DNA of 26,167 nt from Trachelipus rathkii. Taxonomy: Eukaryota > Arthropoda > Malacostraca > Isopoda > Trachelipodidae. Of this stretch, positions 9,584 through 21,241 are shown in pieces (positions within the stretch are counted from its first letter, which is position 1; every line of letters begins with the position of its first letter). The notes beneath the pieces are model-generated. The model was not told where the DNA came from and did not search any database. It saw only the letters and a program-made list of their open reading frames with translations. A program made the position numbers and the translations under genes. Where the stretch lies: positions 10,001 through 36,167 of the forward strand of contig JABUQX010088748.1 of the NCBI GenBank assembly GCA_015478945.1. The letters are read 5' to 3'.

Positions 9584-9726
9584 AGATCTCGGTCTATCTA
9601 TATATTATCTCTCTTACTGCTCTCTCTACCTTACATTCATCTCTCACTCGTACTCTGCTTCCATCTCATCTCTCTCTCTCTCTCCTCATAATCCTCTCTA
9701 TCTATCTTCTCTCTCCTCTCTCTCTA
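9050..9726 (+). repeat. Long imperfect (CT)n polypyrimidine tract
   Basis: About 680 bases of mainly CTCTCT on the plus strand, with pure CT runs near 9211-9232, 9478-9500 and 9520-9584 and many short interruptions. Frames read through it give Ser/Leu-rich peptides of up to 138 codons, which are repeat artefacts and not genes. Long homopyrimidine-homopurine tracts can form triplex (H-DNA) structures. A shorter tract of opposite orientation lies at 24474-24770. Confidence 0.97.
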
Positions 9727-9866
9727 TTAATTAATATTAGTATTAATAGTATATATTAATCAGATATATTAATCACTCTTTATAATAATATATATTAGAT
9801 ATATATATATATTTATATATTTATATATATATATAGTTATATACTTCAATATATATTATTATATAG
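9727..9866. repeat. Degenerate (TA)n array
   Basis: TA/TTAA-rich tract directly abutting the CT tract on its right side. A TA array (8736-8935) also lies on the left, so the CT tract is framed by TA arrays. Confidence 0.9.
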
Positions 9867-9935
9867 AATTTTGTACACAGGAGGGTCAGGGGGTTCAACC
9901 TCCCGAAATTATTTTAGCAATCAAAATTTTTGATT
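9867..9935. repeat. Double hairpin block
   Basis: Two neighbouring inverted repeats. The first (9889-9903) centres on GGTTCAACC and has seven pairs, one of them G-T, around a single central C. The second (9919-9935) is AATCAAAA, T, TTTTGATT, perfect with eight pairs. The first is a G/C-rich spike in an A/T desert. It superficially resembles a tRNA T-arm, but no acceptor stem, D-arm or anticodon arm can be built around it. It may be a fragment of a dispersed repeat. Confidence 0.55.
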
Positions 9936-10247
9936 ACTCCTTAGTATATATAAAGAGTATATTACAATACTAAAGGAACAGTTAATAAAAAAAATATACA
10001 ATAATATATCAAATGAATTAATTATAATATATTAATTAATCCAATGAAAATGAAAAAGGTATTTAGTTAATGGAATACTTGAGGAAAGACATGTTATTTG
10101 AAAAGGTCCGTAACGATTCTTCTTAGGTCAAGTGGCTGTTCCTCACATACATGTATATAATAAATATTTAGATGACTTCAAGTACATAGAATAACTAGAT
10201 CAAAATTTAAATTTCTCAGTGTATTTTTTATGATCGTGTAAATGAAC

Positions 10248-10319
10248 AGAACTGTAGAACTGGAGGACTGTAGTACTGTAGGTCTGTATTACTGTATGTA
10301 TGTTGGACTGTGATACTAT
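10248..10319. repeat. 8-bp-period minisatellite, consensus AGNACTGT
   Basis: Nine consecutive 8-base units stay in register without any indel: AGAACTGT, AGAACTGG, AGGACTGT, AGTACTGT, AGGTCTGT, ATTACTGT, ATGTATGT, TGGACTGT and a degenerate last unit GATACTAT. Positions 2-4 vary most and the CTGT core is best kept. The period matches the GATCTATT clusters at 1144-1345, but the sequence is unrelated. Confidence 0.9.
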
Positions 10320-11419
10320 TATAACATTAACTGAAATTATTCCTGAACAGTTTTTACTTTAGTAAGATATTCGTTTTAATATTATAACTTTGATTTCGAT
10401 AAATTATAAAAAACATAATTATTATATATATGTAAAGACTAACATTAATAATACATTCAAAAATCTACACTTATCTTCTCCCCTTTTACCAGTACTGAAA
10501 ATGATGTCTCAACTGCGACATAATATCGAATGAAGTTTATCAACCGAATATTATTTTACTCTTTTCGTTGTGTAAATTTAATACTATCAAAATTAAAAAC
10601 TTTTTTTTAAAAGAGCTTAAATCGTTTCAATTCAATTAAGTCTTTCAACACACATTAATCATATAACAAACTCAGCAACTATAAGGACCAAGTAAATTCT
10701 AATTTTTATTATGGAAAACAGTTTAAAGTATTATGGCTCACCTCAATAATCCTATAATGTGTGCCCTAACGCGAATAAATCAAGCCGCTTAAAGTGTAAC
10801 TCTATGTAACACAATAATCTGGAGATATATCATTCTCCTCGACTGATCCTAGTATAAGTCATAGCTTAACTTAGAGAATATGGTTAACCCGCTCGTAGAG
10901 TAGGGTCTCATACGCTTGCACTCCTGAGGGGAAGATTTTTTTTTTTACCCTTTTATGAGTATTATCCACTACCGTTAATTCAAATATTATTATTAGATTA
11001 ATTATGGATTTAATTCAAGTTATTATAAAGTGTATAAAATTTTCAATAGAATTTTTGAGTATTCCATACAATAAAATAATTTAAATTAAATCAAACATCA
11101 AGCTAACACTCCAAGTACTTACTATTAAATGCCAATTATACGTTAATTGTTTTCATTGTGTATTAAGGCAGATACTGAGAAAAGGTATTTATTTTTTCAA
11201 TAAACTAGCTAAATCAATTAAAGCAACTATAAATCAATTTTCATTGTCAAAACTGTCGACATTTTAGTGTTCAATATATAGCACTATGAGACACGTACTT
11301 AAATTACAGTGGTTGAAACATTATACATGCATATTTAATCGTAACTAATACATTTATGATTGATTTTGCGAACTTGAAGCTTTATTATATATGTGTACTC
11401 TGCAGGATAGCTATTGTCT

Positions 11420-11605
11420 ATGAGCTTCCCAGTCTTAAAACTATTTCTCTTTTGTGTCTTTCTCTCTCAACTGTTAACAACGAAGTGTACAACGAGTGGC
11501 CTCTATTTACTTGCTCTAAAGACTCATATTAGTATATTATCAGAGCAGGCGGCTCGTGTCAAAGTTCTTAGAGTAGGAGTCAAGACATCAAATTATCTGG
11601 AATAA
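11420..11605 (+). CDS. Weak candidate small secreted peptide ORF
   Basis: A 61-codon ATG frame. I do not recognise the product. Its first 23 residues look like a signal peptide: a short start with one Lys, the hydrophobic run LFLFCVFLSQLL, then a polar Thr/Lys/Cys stretch. The remainder is mildly basic with a single further Tyr/Leu-rich patch. GC is about 41% in 11461-11580 (49 of 120 bases counted), against 27% in 11641-11700. Two overlapping AATAAA motifs (11601-11606 and 11606-11611) sit on the stop codon, and a CTGCAG|G acceptor-like site precedes the ATG by about 15 bases. All these signs occur by chance in A/T-rich DNA, the length is not significant and no second exon is identified, so this is more likely spurious than real. 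Confidence 0.15.
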   Translation: MSFPVLKLFLFCVFLSQLLTTKCTTSGLYLLALKTHISILSEQAARVKVLRVGVKTSNYLE

Positions 11606-12894
11606 AATAAAGAATGGCGCTATGTTTATTTTATTTCATACCAATATCTAGGTAAAAGATGTGAGTGACAGAATAAATTAGAGTATATATATGTAATAAC
11701 CAATAAAAATGATTATTAGGAAATGTATTTGAACATCTGTGAGTTTAAATGGAATCTTGTAGTCCGTATAAGTATCTAAGAAATTTATTTAATGAGTAGT
11801 ATAATTATTATTGTAACTCGCTGGAGTTACGAGGAAATAAAAAAAACATGGCGTAGTATTATATGCGGAGTAATTGATAAAATAATCTAATATTCTTCCA
11901 TATCTATATGTGATGGATAAAGACATAATATAATATAAAATATACTATTTATATTATTAATCGATTCTTTAATAACTTACTCTTTAAGCGACAAAATAAA
12001 AGATTTAGGAAAATAATTTGGTTTTTCCACAATATTTATAGAGCATTTTGAATTTCAATGGCCTGCGATAGACAATGCGGACGAAAACGAAAAGAATAAT
12101 TAGTTCTAGAATATTAAGTGAAGGTTAGATATCTCGGAGATAAGTGAATTTCGGCAAAGTATCGGAGTCGAAAATTTCCTCTATAGTTTATAATATAACT
12201 ACCAGGAATTTTTTGATTGACAAGATACGAGCAGTAATGACACGAGAATATGTAGTAGAGAAAAAAATTCCAAATTAATATGAATAATAATTAATTAATG
12301 AAGAGAGTAAGTCATTGATATAGATAAGTCTGAGAAAGATCTCCGCAAGCTACAAATCAGTAAAGAACATATTAATTATATTTATACGACTGACGACACC
12401 AGGGAGCCTAACTAGTTGCTGGATTACGGCAGAGGCAGCTACAATTTCACGCCCCCAGGAAGAGTCTTTGACTGCAATCGCGTTTCTATAGTACTGATTT
12501 ATTTGATGTTCAATTATATTTTAAGTGGCAATAACGATTAAATATTCTCCGGGTATAATATACATAAGAGATGAATAGTTAGCATACATTAATTAATTAG
12601 TTAATTATTATTACTATATATTATGTATTTAATTAATATTTAATTCTTATTATTATTTGCTATTATAATTTGTTGTTGGGATTATATTAAAAAAAAAATT
12701 GACTCCTAACGACTCGTTAAGAGCACCTACCAAGTTGCCTAGCTCAGAGACTAAAGGAACCTAATTTTTTTGAACTTCGAGAAGTAACTAATTTCCACGC
12801 GAATTCAGTAACTTACATATTGAAAAATGGAATCGAGTAGAAATATTGATGACGGCATCTTAAAGCCAGCCTAATTTTTTATTGCCATTATCTT

Positions 12895-13078
12895 TAATAT
12901 ATGATAATATGTTATAATATATATATAATATATATATTATATAATATAATATATCATATGATTTATATATATTATATATTAATATATACGTGTAATATAT
13001 TTTTTTTTACACATAATATACTATATATATATATATATATATATATTTAATATATATATATGCTGACTTTTTAATATA
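12895..13078. repeat. Degenerate (TA)n array
   Basis: TA tract interrupted by a T8 run near 13001-13008. The gap to the next array (13079-13164) holds a small pyrimidine-rich patch with CTACCCCCAAAAGCCGCTAC and no recognisable feature. Confidence 0.9.
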
Positions 13079-13164
13079 TTTTGGTTCTCACATAGACACG
13101 TAGGTATTATACTAGTTGCTACTCTCTAGCCTACCCCCAAAAGCCGCTACTGATTAATTAAATT

Positions 13165-13170
13165 CTATAA

Positions 13171-13208
<38 letters not shown>

Positions 13209-13575
13209 GATATATTAATTAATTAATATATATATATAGTTTAATATTAATATATTATATATATATATATATTATTTATATAATAATTATATAATATACT
13301 ATATTATATATTATATATATTAAAATTATATATATTTAATATAAATATAATTAATATATATAATATATATATATATATTAAAATTATATATATCTATATA
13401 TACTATATATATATATAATATATATATAATATATATATATATTAATATATATATATATATTATAATATATATATATATATTATAAATATATATATATATA
13501 TAATATATAATATGATATATAATTATACTATATTATATTTATATATATAATCATATATAAAATTATATAATATAC
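13165..13575. repeat. Degenerate (TA)n array
   Basis: About 410 bases of TA with AATT and TTAA phase changes and almost no G or C, so this is one of the purest long arrays. No gene is present. Confidence 0.95.
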
Positions 13576-16500
13576 TTATTAAAAATACAATTATCAAATA
13601 TTAATATAAAGTGACTTACCTTTTTTATTTTGTAAATATGTTCGCTCTTCATTTACAATCACATATTGGTAATTGCTGATCGAGTCGCTAGTTTTCATAT
13701 TGATTATCTCTTAAAATATTACAGCGCTTAAAGTTATTTTATTATCGATTTCATAGTGATCAAATATATACTTATTTCATAGTCTTGCGTTTGCGGCACC
13801 TTTTCAATGAGTCTCTAAATAATATACGATATATATATTCCACCAATGAAAAAATTCCTTAGTTTTTTATTTATATGTTAAGGTATATAAACAATCTATT
13901 GAATTTTTGACTATATAGATATCACGTTCATCAAGTTTCATTAAGACACTCGGCAATAGTATCACTGGTCATATAAAGTTTATTGAATGTCTCTTTAAAT
14001 GGTGACACTATATATCTAGTCTATTTATCTTGTTCCTACATACTTATATAAGATAACGCTTACGTAAAGTGGCCAATATTTATATGGGTAGCGTTTGTTA
14101 AAAACACAATTTGATTTTTAAGATGTAAGATTAAAATTTATTTAATTTAATAATTAATAATATTCAAATTTTTTTTTTAATAACCAGTATTATTTTTCGT
14201 CACACTTAAACTGATCAAGAGTACATATAAATTATGAGTTACTTTGTTTGGGTACTCCTTTTGTCATCCTTGACAATGTGCAAAAATAGACGGAGCGATC
14301 TAGAGTTGAGGGCAGATAGACGCTCATGTGTTACTGAAATGTCTAGTCCTATCTAAATCTATGAGGATTTATATCGTCTAGAGCGAGAAAAGAAGCTAAT
14401 ACCTAGTATTAGTAAGTACATTGCTATGTTAGATCTGTATAATAGGGCTCAGCAAATTTGGATACATCAGAGAGAGATATTAATCATCCCTTCTCACACA
14501 CCGGACACAACTCTACCCATAGAGTGAGGGTCAGGTGAATTCCAGGCCATGGAAGTACCCCCCCCCTCCTAACTCCTACGTCCTATACTTTGTAAACTGA
14601 TGACACGAAATCTGGTATGTGGCACTTCTTTCTAACTGTTCCTTCGTCTTGAATGAGTCTACACCGCGTGTAGGAGTCCCTATAGTATGAATTAGATCCA
14701 CAGTGGTCTATACGCCAAACACAATCCCTTTTTCGCTTTGTAGATATGTATAATGAATTTTACACTCTTTAGTATATTTTGTAAAATAGATTATGAATAG
14801 TACAATTAATTTTTTATTAAGATATCTCTTTTCATGAGCTTAGCTCCAGCCCACACAACCGAGGCTCATGCCCATTGTTTGGGTATACTATAAGGCTCGC
14901 ATTATCATGAAAATACAGTCGAACATTAGAACATGAGCAGAAATACGATGTACCACCAACATCCGAATGAGTATTTTTCCTTGATTTGTCACATATTCAT
15001 AGTAAGCCATAAGATTATTTTCAGGGAATGCTTGTGTATAGGGGTTATAATATGCTCACCTGATCGGGCCTTCTTCTTTAACGACTCTGCACTAATCTGG
15101 AATCATATACAAGCTATACATAAGCTAAAATGTTGGCAGTTCATATTATAATCAGATAATACATATATATATAATTTCTGGATGACTAAAATAATTAATA
15201 ACAAATTAATATGATAAACAGGTAGGATAAGCATATAGGAGAGAGTGTCATGTCATTTTATAGTAGATCAAACAAGTTTATGAAAAATATCATAAATTGA
15301 CTTTAAACCTATTAAGATTGGTTTGAATAATTTACCAAGTAATAATATATATATTCAAGTGTCATTCGCGATTTTACTAATGACAATAATATGCTTCCAT
15401 TTTAACTGAGTGAAAAAATTATATGAAAATATATATTATTTAGTGCTATTCTTGATATTCTATACTCTTATTATTATTATTTATCTATTATTATTTGCTT
15501 CACTTACTCCATATGTTCTATTATTATCAGTATATTAATTCAATTTATTATCACTAAATAGTAAATATTAATTGAGTTCTTGTTACCACTAGTGCAATTT
15601 ACGTGAGCTCATTGTTAATTAATTATCGTAAGTTATTTCTCTTAAAATATTTTCTTATTCTTTAACGATATTAGGATTCTTACATTATAATTTTATAGTA
15701 TATTCTAATAAGAGTCCATTATTCCTAAATATTGCATCATTATTACATTATACGATCAGCGTATGTGTCACTCTATATTCTCTTCAATCTGTCTGGATCG
15801 AAAGAAATACTCGCAAGAATCTCATTGTGGGAACCATGAATCCGTCTTTCGTGGAATTGCTTGGCAAGAAATGCCACAATTTGTAAGCTGATAGTTGTAT
15901 GGTCCGATACGTATACTTGGGTTGGCTATGATTTTATAATTTTCTTTGTTGTGTACGCTACTATTATTTATTATCTCAAATCCTCTTATTCTAGAGTGCT
16001 ATCATATCTGAATGCATTTGAATCAGCGATATAGTTAATTTCAATTTCATCTACTATCCTTGATAATATTATCATTATAATATAAAAATGTTTGAGTTGA
16101 ACAACCCCACACGAAGATTGCTATCTTTAAAATTTATCTTATCTTACTGAGTGAGAGGATGAAGGGATAAGCCTGGTTGCACAACTATTTTATATCTACT
16201 GCTCGCGGATTTATCTTAGTGGACTCTATAATATAATTACACTAACCTTTACCCATATTTGATCACATTTATATAAACTACCAAAAATATCTGTAAAATA
16301 TATATATAAATGGTATAGTAATTAATTAAAAAGTAATACAAAATTATAAAACACTAGTATAATATATATTAATATATAATATAGTATATATATAAATAAA
16401 ATATAATCACAAATAATGTAAAGTGTGTAATATATATACAATCTCTAGCCACACTAACTAACTATTCCCGTAATTGAATAAAAGTACAGGAAACAGCAAA

Positions 16501-17324
16501 CTGAATACGTTTTTAATATATCTTATCATTGAATGTTATCTGCAATATACGTGTTTCTTTAGCAGACAGGACAAGTTAAACATCATTTTACATTCAGATG
16601 TGAAGTTATTCATCTGCCTAATCTGTTTATATAAGAAATTATTTATATACAACTTCTAAATAATTATAATTTATAATGTAATGTGCAAAAAAAGGTGAAA
16701 AAATTATGTAATATGCAAGAAAAAGTATTGCTAAATAGTTCATAAAGCAAAGATATTTTAAAATTTAAATAAAATGTTCGCATTATTTTCTGAATTTAAG
16801 GCAGTTAACATATGCTCATATATTTTAACTTTAAATTTAAGAAAATATTTTATTTAGGTTATTAGTATATTTCAACAGTTATCTATTATCCTGAGATTTA
16901 ATTTTATACATTAGAAAATATCTGAAGAGATAAAATCCGGATCATTTTCTATATCATAGGATAAATGGAAATCAAAGATTTCTAGCAGGTTTTTTAACAT
17001 CTTGTCCTTTTTAAAACGAATCATAGTCTTTACAGAATCTTCTTGTTAAAAACCAGTGGTTAATTGTCTCTACGATCTCAGGGGATATGAGTTATTTTTT
17101 ACTGATCACATTTCTCAAAGCATTGAAGGTTATATTTATAGAGTGAGATTAAAATTTTGGGAAAGCATTTCTAGACTTTAGTTTCAAAATTTTGGTGAAT
17201 ATTTATTATTTTGACAGTGTGTGCTTTATAATATCAGAAATAAAGTTTTCAAGGCTAGATGTATTTACATATATATGTACGTATGAAAAAACTATCTTCT
17301 ACACAAATAAAGGTCAGGATCGCC
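13576..17324. other. A/T-rich non-coding DNA, no gene supported
   Basis: About 3.7 kb of low-GC sequence. A GC-richer patch at about 14480-14680 includes a C run at 14560-14568. A CATGAGC/GCTCATG inverted repeat lies at 14833-14839 and 14864-14870. Imperfect ATT repeats occur near 15465-15545. Small frames at 14933-15151 and 16474-16659 (the latter from a TTG) have no recognisable domain. TA-rich patches occur near 16300-16435. I see no RNA genes or element ends. Confidence 0.6.
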
Positions 17325-17430
17325 ATATAATATATATATCTAATATTATATAGTCAATATATATATATTATATATATATTATAATATATATTATATTAAT
17401 ATATAAATAATAATATTAAGTATATATATG
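17325..17430. repeat. Short degenerate (TA)n array
   Basis: TA-rich tract of about 105 bases flanked by ordinary A/T-rich DNA. No additional structure is seen. Confidence 0.85.
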
Positions 17431-18040
17431 ATGTGAAAAAATATTTCTGTTTTTTTATATGGCACTATATATTATTATATGATTATAAATATCGTAATTA
17501 ATATCGATATTATATTGGGAGAACCCATATAGGTAAATTACCTAATTTACTGTATATTAAGCCCATAATGTTAAGTTATTGAATGATTTATGAACAGCAT
17601 GAGAAGTATAAGTAACGTTGTGTAAGTTTTTATTTTATAATTTAGTGCTTCAATGGGAAACTAAGCTGAAATTTGTAATATTATAATAATTTTATTATAC
17701 ATCTGTAATGTATTTCAGTTTACTATTTAATATTGTTTTTATAATATTATATTAAATTTAATTTTAGTAAGTTGAATACAGTTGTACGATAAATGTATTA
17801 CGAGTGTCGCATAAATCAAATGGTATTTTTATTATTATTAAGGTTAATATCAGTAGTAGATATCGCTAAAGACGTTGCCTAGTAAAGGAAGAGTATACAA
17901 TTTTTAGAGTATTATTTACCACAATATTAATTAATGTAATTGGAGTAACCAAGTTTTCTGATGAAACATAATATAAGGACCTAGATTTTATTTTAGCTTT
18001 TCCTGCATAAGCCTATTATATTAGGTATATATCTTAACTA
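17431..18040. other. A/T-rich spacer
   Basis: About 600 bases with no open frame of note, no repeat unit and no hairpin that stands out. It contains several AATATTA/TAATATT palindromic hexamer-scale motifs, expected at this composition. Confidence 0.6.
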
Positions 18041-18240
18041 CTTATATCTAATCTATATATATACATATTAATTAATAATATATATATAAAGTGTAATATC
18101 ATATCAAAGATATACATATATCATTATAGACTATATTATATAGATATATTATACATATTATCGATCTATATATATATAAGATAAATATTAATATAGTATA
18201 TATATTAATAATATAATCTATATATAAATATTCATATCAA
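18041..18240. repeat. Degenerate (TA)n array
   Basis: TA tract with C and G interruptions giving ATATC/GATAT steps. It is more decayed than the array that starts at 18656. Confidence 0.85.
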
Positions 18241-18655
18241 ACATATGATTCGATTTTTGCCAAACCTTAAGAGTATTCCTTGAAATATAATACAATTTAG
18301 TTTATAGGTAGAAGTGAAATAAATTTAATTATGGTTAAAAAGATCGTTTTTATGTTCTTTAATTTTTTCATTGATATAGTATATAATATATAAATTATAT
18401 ATATATATATAATATATAAGTATTAATAGTAGGCGGACTTAGAGGGGCTATCCAAATAATCCCGTTAGGTTTAGGTCTTTGTAACTTATGGATAGGTAGT
18501 ACTCCTATAAATAATCCCATTTGTATATATTGGGGTTAGAAGTATCGAACTTATGAGTGGGCTTTATATTTAATTGCAAATTCAGATATAAGCTTTTATT
18601 AAAATAGGGTAGTTTACTTAAATGATCTAGGTTAGTAATATAAAGGTTGAATAGG
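18241..18655. other. Spacer between TA arrays
   Basis: About 415 bases, including a short TA run (18376-18420) and a slightly G-rich patch (18430-18545) with repeated TAGG/GGTA motifs. No reading frame, RNA gene or transposon end is recognised. Confidence 0.6.
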
Positions 18656-20025
18656 TAGACCATAGATTATTATTATATAATATAATAATCTAAAATCTTA
18701 AATAAATTATATTATATTGATATTTATATATATATTATCATTATATTAATATAGATTGATTACAAAAATCTTATTAAAATTTCTATATATATCTATCAAG
18801 TTTATATATGTATTTAATTAATTATATAATATATTAAATATATATATATATTAATATATATATATATATATTATAATTATAATATTATATATAATAAATA
18901 TATATATTTAATATATATATAATATAATTAAATAATATATATTTAATATATATTTATTTATATATATATAGTAATATTAATTATTATAATACTATAATAT
19001 ATATAATATTATATATATTATATTATATATATATATTATATATAATAATAATAAATATAAATATAATTATTATATAATAATATCATATATATATTATATA
19101 TACATATAATAACCATTAATTATATATATATTTAATATAATTATATATAATATATAATATATATATATATATATATAATATATATATAAAATATATATAT
19201 AATAATATTAATTATTATATTATATAGGTATTATATATTATATGTATATAATAATATATTATATATAGATTTATATAAAAATATAATCTAATATATATTT
19301 ATATTATATATATATAAATGAAATATATAAATATTTTCTATATAATATATATAATTTTAATATTAAATAATTATAGATATTTATATATATATATATATTA
19401 TATTAATAATATATATATATAAATATATATTATATATTATATATTATTATATATATATCTAAGGATATATATATCCAATACTCGATATCGATATATATAT
19501 CGATATATTAATCGAATATATCATAAAAAGTTCATCAGCCGAAAGATTGAGAACTATTAACCTGTATTAATGATTATATATATATAATATATATAAAATA
19601 AATATATATATAACTATATAATATTTATATATAATACATAACTATATATATATATATTATTAATATATATATATGATATATATAAATCTTAATATATATA
19701 TATTATTATATAATATATAATATATATAATATATATATTAATTAATATATATAAATATTATTAATAATAATAATATATATATATATATTTAATATTAAAT
19801 CTTATATAATATATATATATAATTTATACTATATTTAATTAATATATAATATAAGTATAGTATATATTTATATATATAGGTTATTATAATATATACTATA
19901 TATATATTAATAGGTTATATTAATATATATATATAATATATATTATATATTATTATTTTATAATATTAATTATAATTATATATATATATATATATATATT
20001 ATATTAATATATATAATTAATTAGG
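18656..20025. repeat. Longest TA-rich array, about 1.37 kb
   Basis: Almost only A and T for about 1.37 kb, with TTAA, AATA and TA steps. Mixed sequence near 18750-18800 and an island at about 19460-19572 interrupt it. The island carries two perfect palindromes: GGATATATATATCC (19463-19476) and a 22-base one (19485-19506) made of ATATCG, ten alternating bases and CGATAT. No gene is present. This is the strongest candidate in the window for helix instability or replication-fork stalling. Confidence 0.95.
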
Positions 20026-20068
20026 TTGATTATTGGTTAAAATCTAGCAACTTAAATCTAATCGGATC

Positions 20069-20206
20069 CATATCTCAGATATAAACTAACAATTAAGCAT
20101 CAGGTGGATAAAAGAAGAATACAATTTGTATTGGATAATATCATGGGCAAAATTTATTGCGGAAACTGTAAACACAAAAAAAAAAAAAAAAAAAAATCAT
20201 ATCTCA
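20069..20206 (+). mobile_element. Probable short retroposed insert with poly(A) tail
   Basis: A roughly 100-base body (20078-20175) ends in 21 consecutive A (20176-20196). The whole is flanked by the same 9-mer, CATATCTCA, at 20069-20077 and 20198-20206. A poly(A) tail with flanking direct repeats is the hallmark of target-primed reverse transcription of a short RNA (SINE or processed transcript) by a LINE machinery. The body includes a 15-base palindrome, AATACAA, T, TTGTATT (20118-20132). I see no clear RNA polymerase III A and B boxes and do not recognise the parent RNA. The 9-bp repeats could be coincidental, but together with the A21 tract the reading is reasonable. Confidence 0.5.
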
Positions 20207-21094
20207 AAACACTACTAATATAAGCTATACAGTGTAAGGATAACATTTTTCCCGAATTCCTTGTTAAATAATTTTTAGTTAGGAAAAATATATTAATATA
20301 AAATTATATAATGAATAATAAAATCAAAATAACCACTATTCCGGCATAGTATTCATTTTTAATTTCTGAATGCGCAAGGGGACACTCAAAGAATAACTCA
20401 TATTACTCAAACCCTCAAAAAACCAATACCTAGAACCAAGAAACCAAAAATACACCTAAGAACGCACACATGGACAGATCAGATGGTGGTACTAGAGTAT
20501 GGACCTGCAGAGACCGCACTGACGAGGATGGGCCTGCGAGTTCGAGGACAATAAACGGGTAGTAAACTGTGGATACCAAACGGTAAAAATTAATTTTTTC
20601 TCATTTTGTTTTATAATCATAACTCAATTAAGTATCAGCTGTTCCATCACAATAAAAAAATAACCTATCCCATAATCACTAATAAAAATGATTTCTATTT
20701 TTAAATAAAATAAAGACATCTTTTTACAGAAATACTCGTATAATGTAATTAATACAGTAACAATAATTAAGTAACGGAGAAATATATTTACTCCAGTTTC
20801 GGATGACTCCTCCCAAAAGGTATAGCAGAATCGATCTAGGGGTTGTATATATAGGTACTAAATACTATTTTTTACTATAATAATGAGTGGCGATCATGGA
20901 CGCGAGTCAATCTATACACTTATAAGAATGTTGGACGTCAGGCTGGGATCTCTTAATTTTAATTTATAAAATTAATGTTTATGGTAGTTATTGCTATATT
21001 AGTAATGCCTTTACATTATGTTACTGAGTAATCTATTGTGAAGAGTGTTTAGTTATATTTAAGTTTCAGGCCTTTACAATTATGATTATATGTT
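20207..21094. other. Non-coding DNA after the poly(A) insert
   Basis: About 890 bases. 20395-20480 is rich in A and C and poor in G and T, like 403-540. 20480-20570 is GC-richer, with a GAGTTCGAGG motif near 20538-20547. That motif faintly recalls a tRNA B box, but no matching A box or cloverleaf is evident. The rest is A/T-rich without a gene. Confidence 0.55.
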
Positions 21095-21141
21095 ATTATT
21101 TAATTATATTATATAATAATTATTATTTAATATATATATAT

Positions 21142-21180
<39 letters not shown>

Positions 21181-21241
21181 TTATATATTATAAATATATA
21201 TAAATAATATTTATATATATATTAATATACTTAATATATTA
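21095..21241. repeat. Degenerate (TA)n array
   Basis: TA tract of about 147 bases directly preceding the GC-rich island. The step from almost pure A/T to about 50% GC within some 50 bases is the sharpest composition change in the window. Confidence 0.9.

Larger units (their letters stand above)
9936..12890. other. A/T-rich non-coding DNA
   Basis: Nearly 3 kb with no convincing gene. It contains an 8-bp-period tandem repeat (10248-10319), a weak candidate small ORF (11420-11605) and a GC-richer patch at about 12385-12485 of unknown origin. A T run lies near 10937-10946 and an A run near 12690-12699. The rest is low-GC sequence dense in stop codons. Confidence 0.6.

Noticed and set aside
9343..9759. 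138-codon frame and its overlapping neighbours
   Set aside because: They are read through the CT repeat and give Ser/Leu strings. An uninterrupted CTCTCT tract has no stop codons in these frames, so the length is meaningless.
9885..9905. tRNA T-arm-like sequence around GGTTCAACC
   Set aside because: No acceptor stem, D-arm or anticodon arm can be placed at the required distances.
20480..20550. tRNA-derived SINE with a B-box-like GAGTTCGAGG
   Set aside because: There is no matching A box at the right spacing, and it lies outside the nearby poly(A)-tailed insert.
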